Part shown: piece by piece, positions 1-9,073 of the stretch | Numbering within the stretch: position 1 is the first letter of the stretch | Layout: the number at the start of each line of letters is the position of its first letter | NCBI GenBank assembly: GCA_016871515.1 | Contig: VHDE01000007.1 | Span: 1-64,000 of the forward strand | Reading direction: 5' to 3' | DNA length: 64,000 nt | Origin: Verrucomicrobiota bacterium | GTDB lineage: Bacteria > Verrucomicrobiota > Verrucomicrobiia > Limisphaerales > SIBE01 | The notes under the pieces: model-generated | Told to the model about the DNA's origin: nothing | The model's database searches: none | What the model saw: only the letters and a program-made list of their open reading frames with translations | Program-made: the position numbers and the translations under genes

Positions 1-54
1 TCTGCAATTGGCCGTTGCCATCGCTCGCACGCTCACTTATCAACAGAACGATCG

Positions 55-915
55 ATGGAAACGAACGAGCTTTCGCATGTCCGGTGCGATCTTTGCGGCG
101 CCGATGACAGCCAGCGTGTCCTCGAAAAGGAAGGCGCCTGCTACGCCGAATGCAAGCGTTGCGGATTTATTTACGCGCACCCACGGATCAATGATCCAGA
201 AGCCTTCAACGAAGAAATCTTTCAGGAACGATTGCAAACATACGTGCAAAAGAATTACTCGGCGAAAAAGCAACGGGATTATCGGCGCGAATTGCGTCGA
301 TTGGAACCGTTCCGGCAAAACAACCGGCTTCTCGAAATTGGCAGCAACGTGGGCGGCTTTCTCTTTCAGGCCCGTCAACTCAATTGGTCGCCAATCGGGC
401 TTGAACCGGTCGTCGCTTGTGCGCGTTATGGATGCGAACAGCGCGGACTGAACATCATCGCAAGCACTTTGGAGGAGGCCAGCCTTCCAGACGACCACTT
501 CGACGCGGTTTATTCGAACGCTGTCTTTGAGCACCTCGCCGCGCCCAGTGTTTGTTTTCAATCCGCGTTCCGAGTGCTAAGGCCGGGCGGTGCACTGTAT
601 GTCGACACGGTCAATTACGCTTGTTGCACGCGCGAATATTTAGGGGCGGGTTGGAAACTGCTCAAGCCGCGCGAACATTTGAGCTTATACACTCCTGCTA
701 CTTTGCGGGCGTTTTGTGAAAAGGCTGGCTTTGAAGTCCTGCGCATGCAAACGAACGGTGTCCGTTTCCGAACGAATGAAGATCGAAAACTGCGCGGCCT
801 GGGCCGGCTTCGGGAAGAACTGGCAAAATTTCCGATCAGCCTGGCCTGCCGTTTTACTTTGAAGGGCGACAGTATCACCGTCCTCGCGCGCAAGCCTTCC
901 GCGTCAAGCCGCTAG
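55..915 (+). CDS. class I SAM-dependent methyltransferase with N-terminal zinc-ribbon-like CxxC motifs
   Basis: 286 aa ORF; N-terminal CDLCGADD and CKRCGF; LEIGSNVGGFL motif I; HFDAVYSNAVFEHL and VLRPGGALYVDT methyltransferase motifs. Confidence 0.85.
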   Translation: METNELSHVRCDLCGADDSQRVLEKEGACYAECKRCGFIYAHPRINDPEAFNEEIFQERLQTYVQKNYSAKKQRDYRRELRRLEPFRQNNRLLEIGSNVGGFLFQARQLNWSPIGLEPVVACARYGCEQRGLNIIASTLEEASLPDDHFDAVYSNAVFEHLAAPSVCFQSAFRVLRPGGALYVDTVNYACCTREYLGAGWKLLKPREHLSLYTPATLRAFCEKAGFEVLRMQTNGVRFRTNEDRKLRGLGRLREELAKFPISLACRFTLKGDSITVLARKPSASSR

Positions 916-936
916 CCCCCAGTACGTGAATGCTTG

Positions 937-1050
937 GCGTAACGCAGACTTTCAGTCTGCCGTATCGCCGATTTGCAATCGGCAGACCGTCCGCACGTTC
1001 GGAGATGCCCGAACTAGCGGGCGATCCGCAGAATACAATTCTGCGCTACG
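937..1050. repeat. multi-hairpin intergenic repeat, family A copy 1
   Basis: GTAACGCAGACTttcAGTCTGC, GCCGATTtgcAATCGGC, GTTCGG...CCGAAC and GCAGAATacaATTCTGC hairpins in series; related copies near 8950, 26468 and 50428. Confidence 0.85.
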
Positions 1051-1196
1051 ACATGGCATCGCTAAACACGTACTTAGGAGGGTGTTAATGAAAGGCTTGG
1101 GCCGGAGCGCCGAGGAGTGCGCGAATTCTCCTTGCTGGTGTCGTGTTGCGGAGTAAAACGCCTTTGGCTCGTTCATATCGACACATAGGAAACATT

Positions 1197-1741
1197 ATGA
1201 AAACACTCTCACGATTCGCTCCGCGATACCTCCGCGTTTCATTAACTCTTGTGACCTGCGCCGGAGTCATTGGCTGGCTGGCGCTTGCCCAGAATCCTTC
1301 TTCCAAATCGAAGCCCAATGCTGCTGGAAACATCAAGAAGGTTCACCGACTCGGTTTGGCTGCGGGAGACTTGCTTCTGGAGAGCATTCGGAACTTTATC
1401 CGCGACCAGAAAATTACCGATGGCGCGGTCCTAACGGGAATCGGTTCGCTGAGCGAGTGCCGCCTGCATTGGCCGAAAGAGCCAACCTATCCACCGGAAG
1501 ATGTCTTCCATACTTTCAAAGGGGCTCTGGAAATCGCCGCGATTCAAGAATCATCGCCGATGGAGAACCTCACCTGCACATCATGCTGGCCGAGAAAGGC
1601 GACGCCCGGAGCATTGGCGGGCATTTGGAAGATGGCTCCAAGGTGCTGTACCTCGCTGAGATTACGATTGCCGAGTTTGACGGTCCGCCCATGACGCGAC
1701 GGCCGAATCAGCAGAATGTAAGGATGCTTCAAGTCAAGTGA
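1197..1741 (+). pseudogene. PPC/DUF296-domain protein with N-terminal signal segment, frameshifted
   Basis: KKVHRLGLAAGDLLLESIRNFI...GALEIAAIQ in frame 3 continues as RIIADGEPHLHIMLAEKGDARSIGGHLEDGSKVLYLAEITIAEF in frame 2; shift near 1548. Confidence 0.75.
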
Positions 1742-1796
1742 TCCCCGGTTGTGCTTGCGGACATTGTCGAAGCGCGCACTGGGACCCTGAACCGTG

Positions 1797-1873
1797 CTGT
1801 AGCGGCGTCTCGGAAGAGCGCCGCAAACTCGGTAGTTTGGAAATGACGGCGCTCTTCCGAGACGCCGCTACAG
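1797..1873. repeat. palindromic repeat, family B copy 1 (27-bp perfect inverted arms)
   Basis: CTGTAGCGGCGTCTCGGAAGAGCGCCG ... CGGCGCTCTTCCGAGACGCCGCTACAG; second copy at 53335..53412 in opposite orientation with related loop. Confidence 0.9.
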
Positions 1874-1885
1874 GGAAGCCGAAGC

Positions 1886-4147
1886 TTAGAACGCAGCCTT
1901 TTCTGACGGGGCGACTTCGAGCCCCCGTCGCTTCAGCAGCGGGCGGATATCCGGATCGCTGCCGCGAAAATTGCGGAACAGCGTCATTGCTTCCTGGCTG
2001 CCGCCGCGCGAAAGCAAAGTGCGCCGGAAGTGATCGCCGTTGGCGCGGGTCAATCCGCCGTTTTGTTTGAACCATTCCACACTGTCCGCGTCCAGGACTT
2101 CGCTCCAGATGTAAGAATAGTATCCAGCCGAGTAGCCGCTGGAAAAAATGTGCGAGAAGTAAGTCGTGCGATAACGTGGCGGCACAGGGGCAAAAGCGAC
2201 GCCTGCTCTCTTCAGCGCGGCAGCCTCGAATGCGAGCACATCAGCAGGAACTTCATCCGCCTTCAACTGGTGCCAAGCCTGGTCCAGCAACGCCGCAGCC
2301 AGGTATTCCGTTGTGGCAAACCCTTGATTGAATTTTTCTGCGGCAAGCACTTTCTCGAATAGTCTGGCGGGGATCGGTTCGCCCGTTTGGTGATGCTTCG
2401 CGTAATTCTTCAATACCTCCGGCCACGAAGCCCACATCTCGTTTACTTGAGACGGGTATTCCACGAAATCGCGCGGGACAGTTGTTCCACTAAAGCGAGG
2501 ATACCGGACGTTCGAGAACATGCCGTGCAAGGCATGGCCGAATTCATGGAACATCGTGCGCACTTCATCCCAAGTGAGCAGCGTCGGTTGGCCCGCCGGC
2601 GGTTTCGGCACATTTTGATGATTGGCGACAACCGGCTTCCTGTTGAACAGTCCGGCTTGCGGCACGTAGGCATTCATCCAGGCGCCCCCACGCTTGGATG
2701 GCCGCGCGTAAAGGTCCGCGATAAACACCGCGAGCGGCTCAGCGTCCGCATCGAAGACTTCGAACACACGCACGTCTTCTTGATAAATGGGAAGGTCCTT
2801 GCGTTCCTTGAAACTCAGGCCGTAAAGCTTGCCGGCCGCATAGAAAACGCCTTCGGTCAAAACGCTGTTCATTTCAAAGTAAGGCCTCAACTCCGATTCA
2901 TCGAAGGCGTACCGTTGGCGGCGAACTTTCTCGGAGTAAAATGCCCAATCCCACGGCGCGAGCTGGAATTTCCCGCCTTCCCGGTCGATCAAAGCTTGCA
3001 TATCAGCAGCCTCGCGCCGCGCGTTGGCCACAGCGGGCGGAGCAAGTTCAGCCAGCAATTTATTCACGGCCGCGACTGTTTTGGCGGTTTGCTCTGCGAG
3101 TTGATAAGCGGCGTGAGTCTCGTAACCGAGCAACGCAGCGCGTTCCGCGCGCAAGCGCGCCATGCGCGCGACCAGCGAGCGATTGTCAAATTCGCCGCCG
3201 CGATTGCCGCGCACGATTGAAGCTTCGAATAACTTCTGACGCGTCGCGCGATCTTCGAGCGTGGCGAGGCTCGGTTGCCCCGTCGTATTTTGCAGACGCA
3301 ACAGATACTTCCCTTCCTTGCCGTCCGCTTTCGCTGCCGCCGCGGCTGTTTTGATCGCTTCTTCGGACAATCCTTTCAAGGCCGAGAGATCATCGGCGAG
3401 AATCGACGATGCATTAACTTCCTTTAGCACACTTTGAGAAAAAGTGGTTGAGAGCGTCGCCAGTTCAGCATTGAAGCCTTTGAGCTTTTCTTTGTCGGCG
3501 TCAGAAAGCTTCGCCCCTGCACGGACGAAATCGAGATAGTACCGTTCGAGCAAGCGCTTTGATTCGGCGTCCAACCCAAGTCGATCCGGCTTTTCATGCA
3601 AAGATTCAACGCGGGCGAAGAGCCGCGGATCAAGCAAAATGGCGTCGCTGTGCGCGGCAAGTTTTGGCGCCATCTCTTTCTCGACTTTCTGAATGTCGGG
3701 ATTGGTGTGCGCGGCAGCCAGATTGCCGAAAAGACGATGAACGCGCGAGAGCAATTGTCCGGAACGTTCGAGGGCAACGACCGTATTCTCGAAGGTCGCA
3801 GCTTCCGAGCGATTGGCAATCTCGTTCACTTCTTTCAACGCCTCTTCCATTCCTCGTTCCAGCGCCGACGCGAAGTGCTCGTTCTTGACGCGATCGAACG
3901 GCGGGAATTGATAAGGCAACGCGCTTTCAGCCAGGAGCGGATTGTTCGCAGTGGAGAGAACCTCGGCAGCGTTGGGTGAGGTTTGAAGTCGTGCCATCAT
4001 GAGAGCAACAATGAAAGCGAACAGCGCCAGCGTAAGCCGCGACCATTCAATTGAATTCCAGTGTAACATGACAGTGACAATAAACGCGAAGAACGTCATT
4101 GACGAAGAAAAAAGGTGTCTGCCGATTGCGCCGCTTGTTTCCGACAC
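1886..4147 (-). CDS. M3 family oligopeptidase / peptidyl-dipeptidase (likely start nearer 4069)
   Basis: HEFGHALHGMFS zinc-protease motif, ALPPFDRVKNEHFASALERGMEEAL-type N-terminus, M3 C-terminal motifs. Confidence 0.92.
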   Translation of the reverse strand: MSETSGAIGRHLFSSSMTFFAFIVTVMLHWNSIEWSRLTLALFAFIVALMMARLQTSPNAAEVLSTANNPLLAESALPYQFPPFDRVKNEHFASALERGMEEALKEVNEIANRSEAATFENTVVALERSGQLLSRVHRLFGNLAAAHTNPDIQKVEKEMAPKLAAHSDAILLDPRLFARVESLHEKPDRLGLDAESKRLLERYYLDFVRAGAKLSDADKEKLKGFNAELATLSTTFSQSVLKEVNASSILADDLSALKGLSEEAIKTAAAAAKADGKEGKYLLRLQNTTGQPSLATLEDRATRQKLFEASIVRGNRGGEFDNRSLVARMARLRAERAALLGYETHAAYQLAEQTAKTVAAVNKLLAELAPPAVANARREAADMQALIDREGGKFQLAPWDWAFYSEKVRRQRYAFDESELRPYFEMNSVLTEGVFYAAGKLYGLSFKERKDLPIYQEDVRVFEVFDADAEPLAVFIADLYARPSKRGGAWMNAYVPQAGLFNRKPVVANHQNVPKPPAGQPTLLTWDEVRTMFHEFGHALHGMFSNVRYPRFSGTTVPRDFVEYPSQVNEMWASWPEVLKNYAKHHQTGEPIPARLFEKVLAAEKFNQGFATTEYLAAALLDQAWHQLKADEVPADVLAFEAAALKRAGVAFAPVPPRYRTTYFSHIFSSGYSAGYYSYIWSEVLDADSVEWFKQNGGLTRANGDHFRRTLLSRGGSQEAMTLFRNFRGSDPDIRPLLKRRGLEVAPSEKAAF

Positions 4148-4195
4148 ATCCCTCTTGCCGGATGCGCTCGCTTTGGAGAAAGTCCAACCCGATTT

Positions 4196-5452
4196 ATGAT
4201 AAAACCCTTTTCTATTGCCGTCCTCATCTTAGTTGAAGCTGTCTCGATCACGACCTTGGCTACAGTGAACCTGGACCACGATTGGCCGGCGTGGCGCGGA
4301 CCGACAGGCAACGGCCTCGCCGCAGCTAACCAGAGTCCACCCGTCCGCTGGAGCGAAACAGAGAATGTTCTCTGGAAGACGGCGATTCCGGGCCGTGGGC
4401 ACAGTTCGCCGACGATCGTAGGCGAGCGCGTTTACGTGGCGACGGCAGATTTGGAAAAGCAAACGCAATCCATGCTGGCGCTCGATCGGCGAAGCGGCAA
4501 AGAAGTCTGGCAGGCAATCGTTCACCAGGGCCAACTGAGCAGTGGCGGGCATCGCAACAGCTCCGAGGCGTCCTCGACAGCCGCGTCCGACGGCGAACGC
4601 CTTTACATTAATTTTTTGAATGCGGGCGCGATCCATACCACAGCGCTCGACATGAATGGCAAAAAGATTTGGCAACAGAAAATCTGCGACTTCGTCCGGC
4701 ATCAAGGGTTCGGCTCCTCACCGTTCGTTTATGGTTCGCTGGTGCTCGTGACTGGGGACCATCGAGGCGGCGGGACAATCGCGGCTTTGGATCGCGCCAC
4801 AGGACGCGTCGTTTGGACTCAATCCCGGCCGAAGATTCCCAATTACACTTCGCCTGCTGTTATCCGGGCGGACGGGCGCGAACAGATGGTTCTCGCAGGT
4901 TGCAACCTCATTTCCAGCTTCGATCCTCAGACAGGCAAGAAACTCTGGGAGATTGACGGTTCCACAGAAGAATGCGTGATCTCGATGGTCACGGACGGCG
5001 AGCGAGTCTTCGCAAGCGGCGGTTATCCAAGAAACCACACTGTGGCAGTCCTGGCCGATGGTTCTGGCAAGATCGCCTGGCAAAATGGTTCCCGCATCTA
5101 CGTCCCTTCGCCAATCGTCAAGGACGGATACCTCTATGGAATAATGGACGCCGGCTTCGCGGTTTGTTGGAAAGCCGACACAGGCCAGGAGATGTGGAAG
5201 ATCCGTTTGGGCGGTGACTTCTTCGCATCACCGGCGATGGCGGGCAACCGCATCTACGCCTCGAATGTGTCGGGGAAAACTTTTGTCTTTGACGCCACTC
5301 CCGAAGCCTTCAAGAGCGTCGCCGAAAATCAGCTTGGCGACGAAGCCTTCGCTTCACCAGCAATCTGCGGCGGTCGCCTTTACCTTCGTGTCGCAAAGAA
5401 AGGGGACACACGCGAGGAATTCCTCTACTGCATCGGAGATGCGACGCGTTAG
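4196..5452 (+). CDS. PQQ-like beta-propeller repeat protein (BamB/WD40-like), secreted
   Basis: Repeated ALDRxxGKxxW / IAALDRATGRVVWTQ blades; signal-like N-terminus. Confidence 0.85.
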   Translation: MIKPFSIAVLILVEAVSITTLATVNLDHDWPAWRGPTGNGLAAANQSPPVRWSETENVLWKTAIPGRGHSSPTIVGERVYVATADLEKQTQSMLALDRRSGKEVWQAIVHQGQLSSGGHRNSSEASSTAASDGERLYINFLNAGAIHTTALDMNGKKIWQQKICDFVRHQGFGSSPFVYGSLVLVTGDHRGGGTIAALDRATGRVVWTQSRPKIPNYTSPAVIRADGREQMVLAGCNLISSFDPQTGKKLWEIDGSTEECVISMVTDGERVFASGGYPRNHTVAVLADGSGKIAWQNGSRIYVPSPIVKDGYLYGIMDAGFAVCWKADTGQEMWKIRLGGDFFASPAMAGNRIYASNVSGKTFVFDATPEAFKSVAENQLGDEAFASPAICGGRLYLRVAKKGDTREEFLYCIGDATR

Positions 5453-5460
5453 AGGCCCCT

Positions 5461-5715
5461 CACTCATGGCGATTCGATGGCGCGCACGGACAGCATCCCA
5501 AGATCGTCGGAGAACAAAAATGTGGTGTCCGGCAAATGCCCGGATGGGAAAACGCCAATGGCGAATTTGCGGATTCACGGTTTGAACCGTTCGGTCCGCT
5601 GCCGCGCGATTGGCGCCGATGGGACGGTCATTACGTTATCGGCGATCAGGTCGCGCTCGCTTACACGGTGCTTGGGACGAAAATCTACGAGCAGCCAACA
5701 ATCGAGTTCTCTTGA
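5461..5715 (+). pseudogene. orphan fragment of a larger heme-binding/DUF6797-like protein (family name from memory)
   Basis: Open frame without ATG: HSWRFDGAHGQHPKIVGEQKCGVRQMPGWENANGEFADSRFEPFGPLPRDWRRWDGHYVIGDQVALAYTVLGTKIYEQPTIEFS*; starts abruptly after the preceding gene. Confidence 0.4.
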
Positions 5716-5818
5716 AGTTAGCTAAAGGCGTTCCCGCCTCTTTGTTTCGGGTCGTGATTTGGCAAGGTTCGCCAACGAATCAGATCATGTCCACGGAAGG
5801 CTTTCATGAGTGCTAAGT

Positions 5819-6322
5819 CTAAGAAGCCTTTTTCTCGTCGAGCATCACGATCCGGAGTCCTCCCGACGGTTGCACAGGCTGTGTGAAGTTTTCGAGAAGA
5901 CTTGAATTTGCGGGTTGAGCGGCAGGAGCCGGGACAGTGGAAGGTGCGGCAGGTTCCAACGCGGAACGCAAAGCGCCTTCGACCAATTGCGAGCAGTGAA
6001 TCTTCATCGGCGGCAGCGGGCCGAGGTCGCCGGAAAGTTCTTCGCCGGTCAGCGACAACGCTTCTTCGATCGTTTTGCCACGGATCATCTCGGTCGCGAG
6101 GCTGGCGACAGCGATGGCCGTTTCACAGCCGAACGACTGGAAGGTGGCGCGATCAATCACTTTCTTGCCGTTTTCTTCTTTGAATTTGACCCACATGCGA
6201 AGCATCTCGCCGCATTGCGAGTTGCCGACGGCGCCCACGGCGTCGGCGGCCTCCATTTCGCCCATGTTCTTCGGATTCCGAATGGCTTCCGAGATGCGTT
6301 GTTGGAGATCGTTGTCGTTCAT
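5819..6322 (-). CDS. NifU-like iron-sulfur cluster assembly scaffold
   Basis: NSQCGEMLRMWVKF, FQSFGCETAIAVASLATEMIRGKTIEEAL, IHCSQLVEGALRSAL conserved Cys motifs of IscU/NifU N-domain. Confidence 0.85.
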   Translation of the reverse strand: MNDNDLQQRISEAIRNPKNMGEMEAADAVGAVGNSQCGEMLRMWVKFKEENGKKVIDRATFQSFGCETAIAVASLATEMIRGKTIEEALSLTGEELSGDLGPLPPMKIHCSQLVEGALRSALEPAAPSTVPAPAAQPANSSLLENFTQPVQPSGGLRIVMLDEKKAS

Positions 6323-6924
6323 CGCTCAGCTGGTGTCGTTGCCGTGCTGGCTGGTTCAAGGCGATAGCGCGGGACGTTTTGATCGACCTCTTGAGACCAC
6401 GCGTCAATACCGCCGCGCAGGCACCGCACATTTGTGAAGCCGTGTCCGAGAAAGTACGCGGCTGCATCCAGCGCGTATTTCCCTTGATGATCGATAATCA
6501 CAAACGCTTCATCGCGCGGCCAGCGGGCCATAATTTCTTGCATGCTCGGCTGCGACATCAGCACAGAACCTTCGATCCGCACGGCTTCGAATTCTTCGCG
6601 CGACCGCACATCGAGCAATTTCAGCCGTGGATTGCGGGTTCGAAGTTCCGCGAGCTCGCTGTGAGAAATGAGAATTTGCGCGTCCTGTTCGTGGCTGGAT
6701 TGGATGTGCTTGAGGACTTCGGCAACGTTGAGGCTGTTGTTGCGGCTGCAGAGTTGTTCGAGAGTTTCGCTTGGCTGAAACGCACAGCTGCTGCAACCGC
6801 CAATATGATAACGGCGGAAAAGCGCCCGCTGGGCTCCCGGATAAGCATCGAGAACTTCGCGCATGGTGCTCTGCGATGTAATGGGTGCGTTGGTTGCAGT
6901 CATGCGATTAATGGCGGCTGGCAA
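6319..6924 (-). CDS. DUF1858-like N-terminal domain fused to rhodanese domain
   Basis: VLDAYPGAQRALFRRYHIGGCSSCAFQPSETLEQLC followed by LLDVRSREEFEAVRIEGS and LRGGIDAW. Confidence 0.75.
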   Translation of the reverse strand: MPAAINRMTATNAPITSQSTMREVLDAYPGAQRALFRRYHIGGCSSCAFQPSETLEQLCSRNNSLNVAEVLKHIQSSHEQDAQILISHSELAELRTRNPRLKLLDVRSREEFEAVRIEGSVLMSQPSMQEIMARWPRDEAFVIIDHQGKYALDAAAYFLGHGFTNVRCLRGGIDAWSQEVDQNVPRYRLEPASTATTPAER

Positions 6925-8176
6925 AGAACTTTTGGATTTCCTTAAGCACCTCGACCAAGCGGTCCACTTCGGCTTGCGTATTGTACAAATAAAAGCTCGC
7001 CCGCGCCGTCGCCTCGACGCCGAGCTTTTTCATTAACGGTTGATTGCAATGATGGCCGCCGCGCAACGCGACGCCACATTGGTCGGCGACAGTCACGAGA
7101 TCATGAGCATGCACGTCGGCCGTGAGAAAACTGACCACGCCCGCGCGTCCGATATGCGGCCCCAAAAGGCGGACGTTTTTCAGACGCGCTAATTCTTCGT
7201 ACGCGTAAGCGGCCAGTTCATGGTCGTGCTGCGCGATCTGTTCGCGGCCGATGCCATCCAGATAATCCATGGCCGCGTGCAAACCGATGACGCCGCTGAT
7301 GTGAGGCGTCCCTGCTTCAAACTTATGAGGCACTTTATTCCAGGTGCTTTGTTGAAAATCGACGCTGGAAATCATGTCGCCGCCGCCCTCGTACGGAGGA
7401 GTCGCTTCGAGCTTTTCGAACCGGCCGTAAAGAACCCCGATGCCAGTTGGCCCACACATTTTATGGCCTGAAAAAGCGAGGAAGTCGCAACCGATTTCCT
7501 GGACATCGATTCGGCAATGCCCGGCGCTTTGCGCGGCATCAACCAGTGTCAAGGCGCCGACCCTGCGCGCCCTCGCACACAGTTCCATCACAGGATTCAC
7601 CGTGCCGAGCGTGTTAGAGATGTGCGTCATTGCGAACAGTTTCACGTCCGTGGTCAGCCATTCATCGAGATGATTCAAGTCGAGCAAACCGTTCTCGACG
7701 TTGATCGGCAGATAAATCAGCTCCGCGCCCACGCGCTGCGCCAAGAGCTGCCATGGGACGATGTTGCTGTGGTGCTCCATCTCCGTGAGCAGGATTTTGT
7801 CGCCAGCCTTGACGTATTTGTTGCCCCACGCTTGCGCGATCAGGTTAATCGCTTCGGTCGTTCCGCGGGTGAATACGATTTCCTCGGCGCGTTTGGCATT
7901 GATGAAGCGGGCCACGCGCTTGCGGCTCGCTTCATAGGCTGCGCTGGCGCGGTTGCTCAGTTCGTGAACGCCGCGATGGACGTTTGCATTGTCAGTCTCG
8001 TAATAATGACGCAATGCGTCAATTACCTGCTTTGGTTTCTGAGTAGTGGCCGCGTTGTCGAAGTAAATCAATGGCCGGCCATGCACTCTTTGATGAAGAA
8101 TCGGAAAGTCTTCGCGCAGCGCAGCCCAATCGACTTTTTTGCTCTGCAGTGGCGTTATTTGAACATCTTCGTTCAT
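6908..8176 (-). CDS. sufS: cysteine desulfurase SufS
   Basis: VDWAALREDFPILHQRVHGRPLIYFDNAATTQKPKQV; FLAFSGHKMCGPTGIGVLYG; RGGHHCNQPLMKKLG. Start taken at MNEDVQ because the upstream ORF extension reads through a repeat. Confidence 0.95.
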   Translation of the reverse strand: MNEDVQITPLQSKKVDWAALREDFPILHQRVHGRPLIYFDNAATTQKPKQVIDALRHYYETDNANVHRGVHELSNRASAAYEASRKRVARFINAKRAEEIVFTRGTTEAINLIAQAWGNKYVKAGDKILLTEMEHHSNIVPWQLLAQRVGAELIYLPINVENGLLDLNHLDEWLTTDVKLFAMTHISNTLGTVNPVMELCARARRVGALTLVDAAQSAGHCRIDVQEIGCDFLAFSGHKMCGPTGIGVLYGRFEKLEATPPYEGGGDMISSVDFQQSTWNKVPHKFEAGTPHISGVIGLHAAMDYLDGIGREQIAQHDHELAAYAYEELARLKNVRLLGPHIGRAGVVSFLTADVHAHDLVTVADQCGVALRGGHHCNQPLMKKLGVEATARASFYLYNTQAEVDRLVEVLKEIQKFFASRH

Positions 8177-8206
8177 AACCGCGTTCCCCGTTCGCTGATC
8201 GCAAGC

Positions 8207-8343
8207 ATGAACCGACGACGGAGCGCGGACATTCCTGTCCGCAGCAGCTCTCGACATTCCAGACCGCCGCAGACGGGTCCAGGGTATTCCGCCAGATGGA
8301 CATTGCTGCGGACAGGAATGTCCGCGCTCCGTCGCAGGTTCAT
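8207..8343. repeat. palindromic repeat, family D copy 1
   Basis: Arms ATGAACCGACGACGGAGCGCGGACATTCCTGTCCGCAGCA and TGCTGCGGACAGGAATGTCCGCGCTCCGTCGCAGGTTCAT, each with its own hairpin. Confidence 0.9.
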
Positions 8344-8367
8344 AAAGAAGGCCAGAGTTTTCACGGC

Positions 8368-8928
8368 TTAATAAAGGCCAAGTTGAAGCTTGGCCGCGTC
8401 CGACATCATCGCTTGATTCCAAGGAGGTTCCCAGACAAGTTCGACATTGACGTCGTCAATGCCTTCGATGGAAAGCAATTTGTTCTGCACATCCTGGCGC
8501 AGGTACTCGCCCATGCCGCAACCTGGCGCGGTAAGGGTCATTTTCACGTCGACGTGGTTTCCCGGACCATCTGATTGCGGCGCGACTCGGCAATCATAGA
8601 TCAGACCGAGATCGACGATGTTAACCGGAATCTCGGGGTCATAGCAGGTCCGCATCTGATTCCAAATCTCTTTCTCCAATTGTTCCGGGGTAGCCGGTTC
8701 TCCACCGAGCGCAGCGACGGGTGCAACGGCTGTTTCCTTTCCGAGCGCGTCGGCATCCTTGCCGTCGATGCGGAACATGTTTCCGTTGACGATGACAGTG
8801 TAGCTGCCGCCCAACGATTGAGTGATGTACGCGGATTCACCTTTCTGAAGCGTCACTTTCGTGCCCGCCGGAATCACGACTGCATCACAATCGCGCGTTA
8901 ATGTAATGGGTTCGTCCATTTGCATCAC
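8368..8928 (-). CDS. sufT: SufT-type Fe-S assembly protein (MIP18/DUF59)
   Basis: LTRDCDAVVIPAGTKVTLQKGESAYITQSLGGSYTV N-domain plus DPEIPVNIVDLGLIYDC and APGCGMGEYLRQDV. Confidence 0.88.
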   Translation of the reverse strand: MMQMDEPITLTRDCDAVVIPAGTKVTLQKGESAYITQSLGGSYTVIVNGNMFRIDGKDADALGKETAVAPVAALGGEPATPEQLEKEIWNQMRTCYDPEIPVNIVDLGLIYDCRVAPQSDGPGNHVDVKMTLTAPGCGMGEYLRQDVQNKLLSIEGIDDVNVELVWEPPWNQAMMSDAAKLQLGLY

Positions 8929-8948
8929 AAACCATTCCTCGCGGCGCG

Positions 8949-9073
8949 GAGTTTTACTCTGTTGTATCGCCGGCTTGCAGCCGGCAGTGTGTCCTCATTA
9001 TCGAGCGGCATCGATTGTGCGACGGCGCAGCAGACTCAACGTCTGCGATACGGCAGAGTGAAACTCTGCGTTA
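8949..9073. repeat. multi-hairpin intergenic repeat, family A copy 2
   Basis: GCCGGCTtgcAGCCGGC, GCAGACtcaacGTCTGC and GCAGAGTgaaACTCTGC hairpins with GTATCGC/GCGATAC linkers. Confidence 0.8.

Noticed and set aside
926-1176. Short ORFs on both strands around 926..1176 as small genes
   Set aside because: They are translations of the family A hairpin repeat.
2387-3220. 277-aa + strand ORF opposite the M3 peptidase
   Set aside because: No recognisable motifs; the opposite strand has the HEFGH protease signature throughout.
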